A stretch of 64,000 nucleotides of DNA from CAWBLP01 sp963789495 (GTDB taxonomy: Bacteria; Pseudomonadota; Alphaproteobacteria; Acetobacterales; Acetobacteraceae). Positions 45,801 to 54,494 of the stretch are shown here, in pieces (positions within the stretch are counted from its first letter, which is position 1; each line of letters begins with the position of its first letter). The translations under genes and the position numbers were made by a program. The notes below the pieces were generated by a model. It was not told where the DNA came from. It did not search any database and saw only the letters and a list, made by a program, of their open reading frames with translations. The stretch is from positions 62,001 through 126,000 of the forward strand of contig CAWBLP010000028.1 of assembly GCA_963789495.1 (NCBI GenBank), written 5' to 3'.

Positions 45801-47348
45801 CTCGACGGTCTGCTTGCCACGCCGGATCTGAACGCATTGCAACAGGCGGCGATGCGTTCGCTGCAGATCGAGCCCGAGACAGGCACGACCACATGGGCGG
45901 TCAGGCCCCGACCGCCGGGGAGCGACGCCCCGCTTTCTTTCGCGCAGCGGCGCATGTGGTTCATGGCGACCTTCGAGCCGAACGCGCCGAATTACACGCT
46001 GGCGACCGTCCTGCATCTGAACGGTTCGATCGACGAAAGCCTGTTCGGCGCGGCCTTCGCCGAGGTCATCCGGCGGCATGAGGCTCTGCGCACGATCTTC
46101 CCGGTATCGGGGGATACGCCGGTGCAGCGTGTGCTTCCCGAGATCACGCTGCCGCTGGAGATCATGGACCTGCGGGATGACCCGGATCAGCCCGCCAGCG
46201 TCGCGCGAATCGGCGCCCGGGAGTCGGATTTTGTCTTCGATCTCGCGACCGGACCGCTGATCCGCTGTGTGCTGCTGGTTCTTGCCGAGGATCGGTTCGA
46301 CGCGATCTTCACCGTGCATCACATCGTATTCGATGGTTGGTCGATGGCGCTGCTGGTCGGGGAACTGAGCGGCGCCTACTTCGCCCTGCTGCGCGGCGAG
46401 GCGCCGGCGCTTGCGGCGCTGCCCGTGCAATATGCGGATTACGCCGTCTGGCAGGTTGAGCTCTTAGAATCCGGCGCGGCGAAAAGCCAGATCGAGTATT
46501 GGCGGCACCGTCTGCAAGCGCCATTCGCCACGCTTGACTTGCCCTGCGATCGGCAGCGCGTTTCCGGTGGGGTTCGGCGCGGCGCGATGGTGCGCTCGGT
46601 CCTGTCGGCCGACTTGGCGGCCACCTTGCTCGCCTTCGTCGCCGCCCAGGGAGGTACCATCAATGCCGTGCTGCTGGCGGCGTTCCGGGAACTGCTGCAC
46701 CGGTTGACTGGGCAGACGGACCTGCTGATCGGCACCATGCTGGCCGGACGCTCCGTGGCAGAGATCGAACCGCTCATCGGCTTTTTCGCCAACGTCGTGG
46801 TGCTGCGAGCAGCGCTCACCGACGATCCCAGCTTCTCGGTGCTGGTCGAGCGCGAGGCAGCCGTGCTGGCAGACGCGATCGCACACGGCGACCTGCCATT
46901 CGACCGGCTGGTCGAGGAACTGAATCCACCCCGCGTGCGGGACCGGAATCCGTTCACCGATGTGGTCTTCATCCTCCAGCGGGATTTGAGCGCCGCGGAA
47001 AGGGGCGGCGTGACCGGGCGCTTCGAGTGGCTAATGGGAAGCCGGTCCGTCCGCTTCGATCTCGAGGTCCAGGCCTGGGAACTCGGCGACGAGGGACTCG
47101 AGCTATCGTGGATCTACGACGCCGGACTGTTTGACCGGTCCACAGTCGAGGGGTTTGCCCGCCTGTACGAGGCGCTCCTGCGCACCGGGCTGGCCGATCC
47201 GGACCGACCGGTTTCGACCCTGCGGATGAGCGCGGCAGGAACCGGCGATGCCTCCGACGAGCCGGATCTTTCGGCCCTCGCGGAGCTGAGCGACGAGGAG
47301 GTGGAGGACCTGCTCCAGTCACTGCTCGAGAAGCCGGAACGCGGCTGA
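42621..47348 (+). CDS. PKS/NRPS, last part: DH-ER-KR-ACP followed by a condensation domain
   Basis: This 1,575-codon frame is back in phase with the KS part. It holds the rest of DH (HPALLDAGFQ with the catalytic Asp). ER (about residues 405-715) has LNFRDVLGA and IHAASGGVGTLAV. KR (about 730-920) has GGLGGLGL, LDN, FSSAFG and QANYAAAN. ACP has LGFDSLLAI (Ser at 45741). A C-terminal NRPS condensation domain (about 1095-1525) has LSFAQRRMWFM, HHIVFDGWS and an end rich in acidic residues. The PKS should extend with one fully reduced unit. The C domain then passes the chain to the next protein, whose ATG directly abuts this stop, so one module is split over two proteins. Confidence 0.88.
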   Translation: MAAARRGKIRFAALSLPDHEPLAAARARCGQAVSPDSFYAAYAERGLAYGSAFRGVQTLALGAGEAVAEVVLPEQARVMTGPRFRLHPALLDAGFQALGAVFAGMAPTETYLPVGLERLTLFQPLPARLIVHARIRPTQPDDRALRADMIMYSIDGVPVCLVEGLETRRVNRAAVIGEEDRPPEQDVYELAWRAAPLSGETPQDAGPVLVIGEESALADALATTLGERAIPMPATEAAITRAVAVIEHEAPSGVVLLCTRTALLAETGPQMLQAAAGPALQVVRLVQAIAAASATARTRLLVVTRGAVDVQDLVAVPNPAGAAVWGSMRTLLHEFPELTATAMDLDPDGSDPGETSAIAAELGVNGHESQVALRTGLRFVARLRQRDLASLRRLVLPPSPFRIERDEANGFAGLHAVSIERRPPGPGQIEIETVGLGLNFRDVLGAIGLYPGNPSAPGGECSGRVVRVGDGVTRFRPGDAVITTAPGSFTTHLTEDASRFFAAPASIPLVEAAGLPVVLLTVWYALVTLADLRRGERVLIHAASGGVGTLAVRVAQSLGAEVIATASPAKHGFVHALGVRAVGNSRNTDFVDVVRQATAGAGVDVVLNCLTGAAIPASLDVLKPNGRFVEIGRRDIWSREEVAARRPDVGYAIVDFEREAERDPDKLRSTLETAIAAIDAGGVAGLVTRTVDLARMPETMELMRSARHTGKIVFQVPTDRSARSASTISPDGTYLITGGLGGLGLLLARHLVASGCRSLALLARRAPDAAAQGVIAELLEAGASVECFAADVADPDSLAAALAAIDARMPPLRGVIHAAGVLDNALIVRMQDDGFRRVLAPKVAGAWNLHLMLADRPLDHFLLFSSAFGTLGAAGQANYAAANAFLDALAAHRRARGLPALSIAWAGWEESGMAARAASAEHAPSLVTMSTRRALHLFDTVLAEDAACVVVLPSESWAVTLGGAPEAAHPFLAEIAAGLQADVPHAGAIAALREAVRRGSAESRAAALGTYLAESVARLLHLDLGTVIDRGRSLQELGFDSLLAIQLRNRVRADLQLELTLDGLLATPDLNALQQAAMRSLQIEPETGTTTWAVRPRPPGSDAPLSFAQRRMWFMATFEPNAPNYTLATVLHLNGSIDESLFGAAFAEVIRRHEALRTIFPVSGDTPVQRVLPEITLPLEIMDLRDDPDQPASVARIGARESDFVFDLATGPLIRCVLLVLAEDRFDAIFTVHHIVFDGWSMALLVGELSGAYFALLRGEAPALAALPVQYADYAVWQVELLESGAAKSQIEYWRHRLQAPFATLDLPCDRQRVSGGVRRGAMVRSVLSADLAATLLAFVAAQGGTINAVLLAAFRELLHRLTGQTDLLIGTMLAGRSVAEIEPLIGFFANVVVLRAALTDDPSFSVLVEREAAVLADAIAHGDLPFDRLVEELNPPRVRDRNPFTDVVFILQRDLSAAERGGVTGRFEWLMGSRSVRFDLEVQAWELGDEGLELSWIYDAGLFDRSTVEGFARLYEALLRTGLADPDRPVSTLRMSAAGTGDASDEPDLSALAELSDEEVEDLLQSLLEKPERG

Positions 47349-50300
47349 TGGACCAGCGCGCACCACTCGCCGAACTGACGGTGGGTCAGGCGAGCAACGT
47401 TGACTCGGGGGCGGCGGAGCGGCGCCTTCGGCTCGCGCGTCTGTTGGCCGAAAGGCGCGCCAGTGCGGCGGACAGGGAGCGACCAGACCCCGTAGCGTTG
47501 CTGGCCGATGCCGCGCAGCGACACGCCAACCTGGTAGCGGTCGACGATGGCCAGCGGCAGTTGAGCTATGCCGCGCTGGCCAGTGCGGCGGCAGATTTGG
47601 CCGCAGATCTCCAACGCTGCGGCGCCGGCCCGGGCGCTGCCGTTGGAATCATGCTGCGCCATACCGCCGATCTCGTGACCGCGGTGCTGGCAGTGCTGCA
47701 GACGGGAGCAGCCATCCTGCCGCTGGAGCCGGATGACGGCGCCGACCGGCTGGTCGCCATGATCGCCGCGGATCGTCCGGTCGCGGTGGTCGGGGACGAC
47801 CTGACCGGCTCGACGCTGGCGGACGGTCGCCGCCTGAACCCGGACACGCAGGTCCTGGTTGTGCCGCCTCACGGGAAGCCGGATGCGTCGAAGGCGACCG
47901 ATGTCGTGCCCGACACGCCGCTGTCGCGGGTCGTGTGTCGGCTGCGTCCCGATGCCGATACGATCACGATCGATGCGGCGACGCTGGGCGGCCGCCTGGC
48001 CTGGTTGGCCGGTTTCCGTCCGCTCGGTCCAGGCGATCGCGTCGGGTTTGCCGGCTCACTACACGGTGGAGCGCTCAGTCTCGAATTGTTGTGGCCGCTC
48101 TGCCAAGGCGCAACGGTGGTGCCCCTTCCGGGCATCGCAGCTTCCTGCGGCCGCGCGCTCGATGTCCTGCACATGCCGGCTTCCGAGGCACGCGCCTTCG
48201 AGCGGTCCGGCCCTCGCCTGCGCCTGTTGATGGTGAGCGGCGACCGGCTGGACGGACCCCTGATCCGTCGCCTGTATGCCGAGGTAGCGGACGAGGTCAT
48301 CGGCCTCCTCCTCGCACCCGCGGTCTGCGGACCGGCTGCGTTCCAGTGCTGCGCCCGGACGGCCGCCGATGGTCCCCTGCCGATGGGTCAGGCGGCAGGG
48401 CTTCGGCTGACTATCCGTGATCACCGGGGTGGGGAGCTGCCGGCCGGGGTGTCGGGAACCCTCTGGCTCGACGACTGCCAGAGCTTGGGGCAGCGGGCGC
48501 GCCGCCGACCCGATGATGGCCTGCTCGAATGGCGCGAGCCGTCAGATTCGTTCGGCCTGCTCGCGGGTATGCCGGTCAGCGCAGCAACCATCGCCGCGGC
48601 GTTGATGGCGCAGCCCGGGATCGGCGATGCACATGCCCGGATTGCCCGTGATGCGGCTGGCCGTGCGGTCGCGATCGGCTATGCGGTTCCCGCCGGAGCC
48701 ACGCCGGACCTGCCGGACGGTTTATCCGCCGGCCTTGCCCGCATGCTGCCGCCGTGGTCGCGTCCCGCCGCAATCGTGGCTGTCTCCAGCATCCCGCTAA
48801 GCAGCAATGGTGTGGATGAGGTAGCACTCGCAGCCGTGCCGGTCATCGATGCGGGATCGTGCGAGGTGCTCGAAGGCCGGCTTGCGGCGCGATCTGGTGC
48901 CGAAGCGGCCGTGCTGACCGGCCCCGCGCGGTTCGAGACCGGGCAGCTTGTCATGCCGCCGCTGCTCCCGCTGCCGGCGCCGGCGCAGCCCCGCCGCCCC
49001 CAGCGGGAGCAGGCAGCGGTTCGGCCGGCCTATGCGGACGGGGGACCGCTCGTGCTGCCACAGGATGCCCCGCGGACACTCGGCACCGCCCTGGAGCGGA
49101 CCGCGCAGGAGACACCGGGCCACGGGCTCACGATCGTCAATGGGGCGGGACCGCAACGGCTGACCTACGTCACGCTGCAGCGGGAGGCGCTGCGCATCGC
49201 AGCGGGACTGCAATCCGCAGGGATCAAGGCAGGCGACGCTGTGATGCTGCAACTGCCGGATCACGCCGACTGGGCGGTGGGATTCTGGGCAGCGGTCGTG
49301 ATCGGCGCCTTGCCGGTCACCGTGGCCGCGGGTCCGAGCTTCGAGCCGAGATCCGTAACCGCGCAGAAGTTGCTGGCGGCGCATGCGCTGCTGGGTTCGC
49401 CGCTGGTCCTGACGACAGACGCACTGGCCGAGCGGCTGGAAGAACTCGGGCGTGAATGCGGTCGCGCTCTCCGCTTGGCGACGCTGCGCGACCTCGGCAC
49501 ACGTCCTACGGGTTCGTCGCTCCAGCCGCACCTGGCCAGGCCTGAGGACGTGCTGTTTCTGCAACTCAGTTCCGGCAGCACCGGCGTGCCGAAATGTATC
49601 CGTATCACGCATGCCGGCGTGGTCGCGCACATTCACGGTGCGCTCGCTCAGGGTGCGATCCTGCGCAGCCATGCAGGCGAGGATCAGGTCGGACTGAACT
49701 GGCTGCCGATGGACCACGTGGTTCCGGTGATGACGCATCTGCGCGACCTGTATCTTGGCCGGGACCAGGTGCAGATCGAGACAGGTCTCGTACTGGCGGA
49801 TCCGCTGGTCTGGCTGCAAGCGATCCAGGCGCACAGGCCGACCCACATCTGGGCGCCGAACTTCGGCTACAAACTTGTCGCGGATGCGCTGCGCCGGAGT
49901 ACCGAGGCCCGGTTCGACCTCTCCTCGGTGCGCCGCGCCATGAACGCAGGCGAGCAGGTGACGCTGCGGACAATTGAGGCCTTCCTCGCGGCGACCCGGC
50001 CGTTCGGCATGGCGGTCGAAGCCATCCAGCCGGCGTTCGGTATGGCCGAGACCTGCACCTGCATGACGTTCCAGACCGGCTTCAGCCCCGGCGGCTCCGT
50101 CGTCTGGCTCGATCCGACTGCATTGCAGCAAGGCCGCGTGGAACAGGTGGACAGGGGCGATCCGACCGCCATCGCCTTGCTGCGTCTTGGGCCGCCGGTG
50201 CCGGGCGTGGCAATCCGCATTGCCGGGCTCGACGGCACGATGCTGCGGGAGGCGACGATCGGCCGGTTGCAGATCCGCGGCGACGTCGTGACGCCTGGCT

Positions 50301-53300
50301 ATGTCCATAACGAGGCGGCGAACCACGAGGCCCTGGTGGGCGATGGCTGGCTGGACAGCGGCGACCTGGGTTTCATGCTGGATGGCGGGCTGGTGCTGAC
50401 CGGGCGCGCCAAGGAGACGATCATCGTAAACGGGGCAAACTACTACTGCCACGAAATCGAAGATTTGGCCGGAACGGTGGACGGCGTGGCCCCCGGCTAC
50501 ATTGCCGCAACGGGTCTGCCCGAGACGGCAACCGGCACCGAGGGTCTGGCGATTACCTTCGTCCCCAGCCCGGGCGCCGATCCACAGGTGACCGCCGCAG
50601 CGATTCGCCGGGAGGTGGCGCGCCGCACCGGTCTTCGCCCGTCGCTTGTCGTTCCCATCGATCGCGCCGAATTTCCCAAGACAACGAGCGGCAAGATCCA
50701 ACGCACCCGGCTGCGCGAGCGGCTGGCGGGCATGGCCGAACAGCGCAGCCTGCCCGACTGGTTCATGCGCGAAGTCTGGCTGCCGCGACCGCGGCCGACA
50801 GCGACTGACAGGCCAGACGAAGTAGCAATCCTGGCGGACGCCACCGGGCCATTCGCCGACGCACTTGTTGCCGCTTGCGCGAATGCCGGCCTGCGTTGTC
50901 GCGTCGTACCGGAGCCTGAAGCATTGACCGATGTCTCGACCGTGATCGACGTTCGGCCGATCGGATGGCGGGCCGGTCCGCAATCGCCGTCCTCGGATGC
51001 CGCAGCGGCGGCGGCCCGCGTGCTGATGGCCGTGCAACGCCTGCCGCCTGGCGGCCGTCTCGCCATGGTCACGCAAAGAGCGTTCGCACTTGCGGGCGAA
51101 TTATCGCCTGATGCCGCCGCCGCGGTGTTGCGACCACTGGCGCGTTCCATTGCCGGCGAGCGAGCCGGTCTGGACATTCGGCACATTGATATTGACGACG
51201 GAGACGTGGCCCGCGCGGCGGGCGCGGTACTGGCCGAATTCCTGTTGCCGCGGGGTGCGGCGGAGGTGGCGCTGCGCGGTTCCCAGCGACTGGTGCCGCG
51301 GCTGCATCCAACTGTGCCAGTCCCTGAGGAAGCCCATGGGATCCGGCTGCGCGTGCGCGGCCGCTACATCGTCACCGGCGGCACCAGCCCGGTCGGCCGC
51401 ACACTGGTTCGACACCTGCTCGAGGAATGCCAGGCCCAGGTGCTGATCACCGGACGCGCCTCCGAAGCAGAGCATGCGGCAGTCCTGCATGGATTGGACG
51501 GTCTGGGCGGCGAATGGCGTTATGCGACAGCAGACGCGGCGGACCTTGCTGCGATGGAGCAGGCAATCGATGCAGCGGCGGACGCATTCGGCGGCCCATT
51601 CGACGTCGGCTTCCATCTTGCCGGTTCGGCGACGGCCTGTCTGACCGAGGAGGAAACCGAGGCCAGCCTTGCGCAGGCGTTTGCTGCGAAGGTTGACGGC
51701 GTCGCGATACTCGACCGGCTGCTGCGCTCCCGCGGGGATTGCGGGCTGGTCGTGCTGTCGTCAGTGAACGCGGTATTCGGCGGCGCGGGGGCTGGCGCCT
51801 ATGGTGCGGCGAATGCCGCAATGGCCGCGCTTGCGCTGGCCCGCCAGGCTGCCGGGCACAAGAGCGCCGTCGTGCATTGCAGCCAGTGGCAAGGGCTGGG
51901 CATTTCCGTCCGCCTTGGGTTGACGGAGTTTGCCTCGGCACGTGGCTTTCTCGCCATGCCGCCGGAGCAGGCCGTCGCTTCGCTGCTTGCTGCGGCCGCG
52001 GCGGGCGGGGCGTGGCTGATCGGGCTCGATGCCGGCAATCCCAATATTCGTTCGCGGGTGGCCGCGGGCTGCCGGTCGCTGCATTCCGTGCAGGCCCACG
52101 TCGCCGCCCCGACAGCCGCGCTGGCCGTGCTCAGGAACCAGTCCATTGTCGACATCATGGGCGTCAACGTGCCGTGGGCCTTGGTTGCCCATCCGGCACT
52201 GCCGAAGCTGGAGTCGGGCGCAATCGATCGGGCCTCGCTCGCCGTGGGCGCGTCGCGGGACAGTGCAGCCGACGGAGCCCCTGCTTCACCGACCGAACAG
52301 CGGTTGGCCACAATCTGGCAGGATCTGCTTGGCCGTTCCGCGATCCGTCGCAACGAGGATTTCTTTTCCGCCGGCGGGCACTCGCTGACGGCCGCTCGGC
52401 TGATGCTGCGAATCCGCGAGGCGTTCGGTGTCGATCTGCCGCTGCGCATCGTTTTTCAATCGCCGACGGTCGCGGCAATGGCGGCGGCCATCGAGGCACG
52501 ACTGGCGGCAAGCCAGCGCACGCTGCCTGTCTGCCTTGTCCCGTTGCAGGAAAATGGCGACGGTGCGCCGTTCTTCTGCGTTCATCCTGCGGGAGGCAGC
52601 CCGTTCTGTTATGCCTCGCTGGCCGTAGCGATCGGCGAAGCACAGCCGTTCATGGGCTTCCAGGCACCGGGCCTGGTGGACGGAAAGGCGGTGCTGTCGA
52701 CGGTGGAAGCGATGGCGGAAGACTACGCGGCAGCGATCCGGGAGGTGCAGCCGGAAGGCCCCTACCGGATCGGCGCCTGGTCCTCCGGTGGACCCGTCGC
52801 TTTCGAAATCGCCCGCCGCCTGCGCGCCGCCGGCACGGAGGTCTCGCTGCTCGCGATGATCGATTGTGGGCTGATGGAGTCCGACAATCCGCTGCGCGGC
52901 TGGGGCGTGTTCGGCCCACTCCGCGGCCTGGTCGAGGTCAGCCGTTATCTTCGCCAAGTCCAGTTCCCACGCAGCTACACAGAGCTTCGCAACCTGGCGC
53001 GGATGATCGGCTTGAACCTGCCGGTGCGGTTGCGGGATGTACGGCCATCGGTGATGCGTGATCTGGGGCGTTCCCTGCGGCTGTTCGACATCAATGCGCG
53101 CGCAGGCATGCGCTATCGGCCGCAGGCTTACGACGGCCGGGTGACGCTGTTTCGTGCCAGCGGGTCAGCCAGGCGGGGCAGCGATCCGGTGCTTGTCGAC
53201 CTGTCCCGCTATGCAGCGCGGGGGGTGGAGCTGGTGCCGATCCACGGCAGTCACATGTCCGTTGTAATCGATCCAGAAGGCAATCGCGAACTCGCCGCCG

Positions 53301-53383
53301 CGTTGGCGGAGCGCCTGCGAAGCGGTATGCGCGCCGCTGCAGACGAAATCATGAAGCCGAGAACCGCCGGAGATGAACGATGA
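47348..53383 (+). CDS. Terminal NRPS-like protein: degenerate A - acyl ligase - KR - PCP - TE
   Basis: This is a 2,011-residue protein. Residues about 40-490 resemble an adenylation domain that has lost its core: no TSGSTG loop, CGPAAFQC where xYGPTE is expected, and no A10 lysine motif. A complete second AMP-ligase of the FAAL/PksJ type follows (about 575-1140; SSGSTGVPK at about 741, FGMAETCTCMTF, GRAKETIIVNGANYY, TSGKIQR). A ketoreductase-like domain (about 1335-1540) has VTGGTSPVG, SSVNA and AYGAANAAMAA. The PCP has FSAGGHSLTAA (about 1676). The thioesterase (about 1730-1990) has CVHPAGGSPFCY, AWSSGGPV (Ser about 1811) and GSHMSV. The A-KR-PCP order recalls keto-acid-activating modules of cereulide/valinomycin type. 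TE releases the product. Confidence 0.9.
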   Translation: MDQRAPLAELTVGQASNVDSGAAERRLRLARLLAERRASAADRERPDPVALLADAAQRHANLVAVDDGQRQLSYAALASAAADLAADLQRCGAGPGAAVGIMLRHTADLVTAVLAVLQTGAAILPLEPDDGADRLVAMIAADRPVAVVGDDLTGSTLADGRRLNPDTQVLVVPPHGKPDASKATDVVPDTPLSRVVCRLRPDADTITIDAATLGGRLAWLAGFRPLGPGDRVGFAGSLHGGALSLELLWPLCQGATVVPLPGIAASCGRALDVLHMPASEARAFERSGPRLRLLMVSGDRLDGPLIRRLYAEVADEVIGLLLAPAVCGPAAFQCCARTAADGPLPMGQAAGLRLTIRDHRGGELPAGVSGTLWLDDCQSLGQRARRRPDDGLLEWREPSDSFGLLAGMPVSAATIAAALMAQPGIGDAHARIARDAAGRAVAIGYAVPAGATPDLPDGLSAGLARMLPPWSRPAAIVAVSSIPLSSNGVDEVALAAVPVIDAGSCEVLEGRLAARSGAEAAVLTGPARFETGQLVMPPLLPLPAPAQPRRPQREQAAVRPAYADGGPLVLPQDAPRTLGTALERTAQETPGHGLTIVNGAGPQRLTYVTLQREALRIAAGLQSAGIKAGDAVMLQLPDHADWAVGFWAAVVIGALPVTVAAGPSFEPRSVTAQKLLAAHALLGSPLVLTTDALAERLEELGRECGRALRLATLRDLGTRPTGSSLQPHLARPEDVLFLQLSSGSTGVPKCIRITHAGVVAHIHGALAQGAILRSHAGEDQVGLNWLPMDHVVPVMTHLRDLYLGRDQVQIETGLVLADPLVWLQAIQAHRPTHIWAPNFGYKLVADALRRSTEARFDLSSVRRAMNAGEQVTLRTIEAFLAATRPFGMAVEAIQPAFGMAETCTCMTFQTGFSPGGSVVWLDPTALQQGRVEQVDRGDPTAIALLRLGPPVPGVAIRIAGLDGTMLREATIGRLQIRGDVVTPGYVHNEAANHEALVGDGWLDSGDLGFMLDGGLVLTGRAKETIIVNGANYYCHEIEDLAGTVDGVAPGYIAATGLPETATGTEGLAITFVPSPGADPQVTAAAIRREVARRTGLRPSLVVPIDRAEFPKTTSGKIQRTRLRERLAGMAEQRSLPDWFMREVWLPRPRPTATDRPDEVAILADATGPFADALVAACANAGLRCRVVPEPEALTDVSTVIDVRPIGWRAGPQSPSSDAAAAAARVLMAVQRLPPGGRLAMVTQRAFALAGELSPDAAAAVLRPLARSIAGERAGLDIRHIDIDDGDVARAAGAVLAEFLLPRGAAEVALRGSQRLVPRLHPTVPVPEEAHGIRLRVRGRYIVTGGTSPVGRTLVRHLLEECQAQVLITGRASEAEHAAVLHGLDGLGGEWRYATADAADLAAMEQAIDAAADAFGGPFDVGFHLAGSATACLTEEETEASLAQAFAAKVDGVAILDRLLRSRGDCGLVVLSSVNAVFGGAGAGAYGAANAAMAALALARQAAGHKSAVVHCSQWQGLGISVRLGLTEFASARGFLAMPPEQAVASLLAAAAAGGAWLIGLDAGNPNIRSRVAAGCRSLHSVQAHVAAPTAALAVLRNQSIVDIMGVNVPWALVAHPALPKLESGAIDRASLAVGASRDSAADGAPASPTEQRLATIWQDLLGRSAIRRNEDFFSAGGHSLTAARLMLRIREAFGVDLPLRIVFQSPTVAAMAAAIEARLAASQRTLPVCLVPLQENGDGAPFFCVHPAGGSPFCYASLAVAIGEAQPFMGFQAPGLVDGKAVLSTVEAMAEDYAAAIREVQPEGPYRIGAWSSGGPVAFEIARRLRAAGTEVSLLAMIDCGLMESDNPLRGWGVFGPLRGLVEVSRYLRQVQFPRSYTELRNLARMIGLNLPVRLRDVRPSVMRDLGRSLRLFDINARAGMRYRPQAYDGRVTLFRASGSARRGSDPVLVDLSRYAARGVELVPIHGSHMSVVIDPEGNRELAAALAERLRSGMRAAADEIMKPRTAGDER

Positions 53384-54468
53384 CGTATCGGGTTCTTTCA
53401 CTGGACGGGGGCGCGGCCGATCAGACCGGCGCCTTCCTGTCACTGGTCGAGCGTCGGGCAGAAGGGTTGAGCCAATCGCTGATAGGCTCGGCCGACCTGT
53501 TCACCGGGACCTCGACAGGCGGCGTCGCCGCGCTGTTGTTTGCGTTCTACGACGATCCCGTGGTCGCACTGGAAGCGCTGCTGCGCTTCCATGACGAGGT
53601 GTGCAAGCAGGGAATCGCCGGCAGCAGCCCGCTTGGACTTGCGGGATTGCTCACGGGATTTACGCCGGCGCATGACCAGTCCGGGATACGCGCGTTCTGT
53701 GCGAGCGTATTTGGGGAAAGGACGCCCCTGTCCGCGCTGCGCAAGAATGTGCTGATCTGGACCTTCCAGCTCGATGGAGACCCGACTTTGCCGGTGCGGC
53801 AATGGCATCCGCGCGCGTTCGGCAATTTCGCCGGCGACCTGAGCGGCAATGAACTCATCATGGATGTGGTGTTGCGCACGATGGGGATGCCGATCGAGTA
53901 TCCGGTTCATCAGAGCGTCGCCGGAACCGGCCCCAGTTTCGTGGATGGCGCCGTTGCCACCAACAATCCCGCCGCACTGACCGTTGCTCACGCGCTTGGA
54001 CATCACACGCTCGAGGAATTGCAGGTGCTGTCGATCGGCCGCCCGCGCAATCTGGCGGGCAAGGCGAATTTCCTGGAGATCGCAGCCAACCCTGACGGCA
54101 GCGCGAACTGGGGCTATCGGCAGTGGTTGCTGGATGTGGGCAAGCCGTTGCTGCTGATCGATATGTTCCTGCAAGCCGGCGCCGAGGTCGCAACTTATCA
54201 ATGCCGCAAGCTTCTCGGCAGCCGGTTTCATCGGATCGAGCCATCCATTCCAAGCACCGAGGCCTGGGACAGTCCGGACATGAGCGAAATCGTCGATGTC
54301 GTGATGGACTGGCTGGACAGCGGCGGCTGGTTTGTTCCGCAGGGTGCCACAGTGGCGGCACCAGGCATCATAGACCCGACGGCACCGGACAGAGGCGATG
54401 TGACGGTCGTGGTCAGCACGCCGGATACGCCTCCGTCGGGTGCGCCCTCGGGGCTGCTGCGTCCATAG
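53380..54468 (+). CDS. Patatin-like phospholipase (copy 1)
   Basis: This 362-residue protein overlaps the NRPS stop by ATGA and so belongs to the operon. Patatin features are the nucleophile elbow GTSTGG (about residue 45), the N-terminal oxyanion region LSLDGGAADQTG (weaker than the usual DGGGxRG and lacking the Arg), and the catalytic Asp in FVDGAVATNNPA (about 190). The C-terminal tail (about 325-362) is Pro/Thr-rich and probably disordered. It should be an acyl hydrolase acting on lipids or on an acylated product. It is a clear paralogue of the gene at 55747 (NWGYRQWLL..., TYQCRKLLGSRFHRIEPS versus TYYCSRLLRDRFVRVDPV). Confidence 0.87.
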   Translation: MTYRVLSLDGGAADQTGAFLSLVERRAEGLSQSLIGSADLFTGTSTGGVAALLFAFYDDPVVALEALLRFHDEVCKQGIAGSSPLGLAGLLTGFTPAHDQSGIRAFCASVFGERTPLSALRKNVLIWTFQLDGDPTLPVRQWHPRAFGNFAGDLSGNELIMDVVLRTMGMPIEYPVHQSVAGTGPSFVDGAVATNNPAALTVAHALGHHTLEELQVLSIGRPRNLAGKANFLEIAANPDGSANWGYRQWLLDVGKPLLLIDMFLQAGAEVATYQCRKLLGSRFHRIEPSIPSTEAWDSPDMSEIVDVVMDWLDSGGWFVPQGATVAAPGIIDPTAPDRGDVTVVVSTPDTPPSGAPSGLLRP

Positions 54469-54494
54469 CCGGGGCGTCCGGGGGGTTGCACGTC

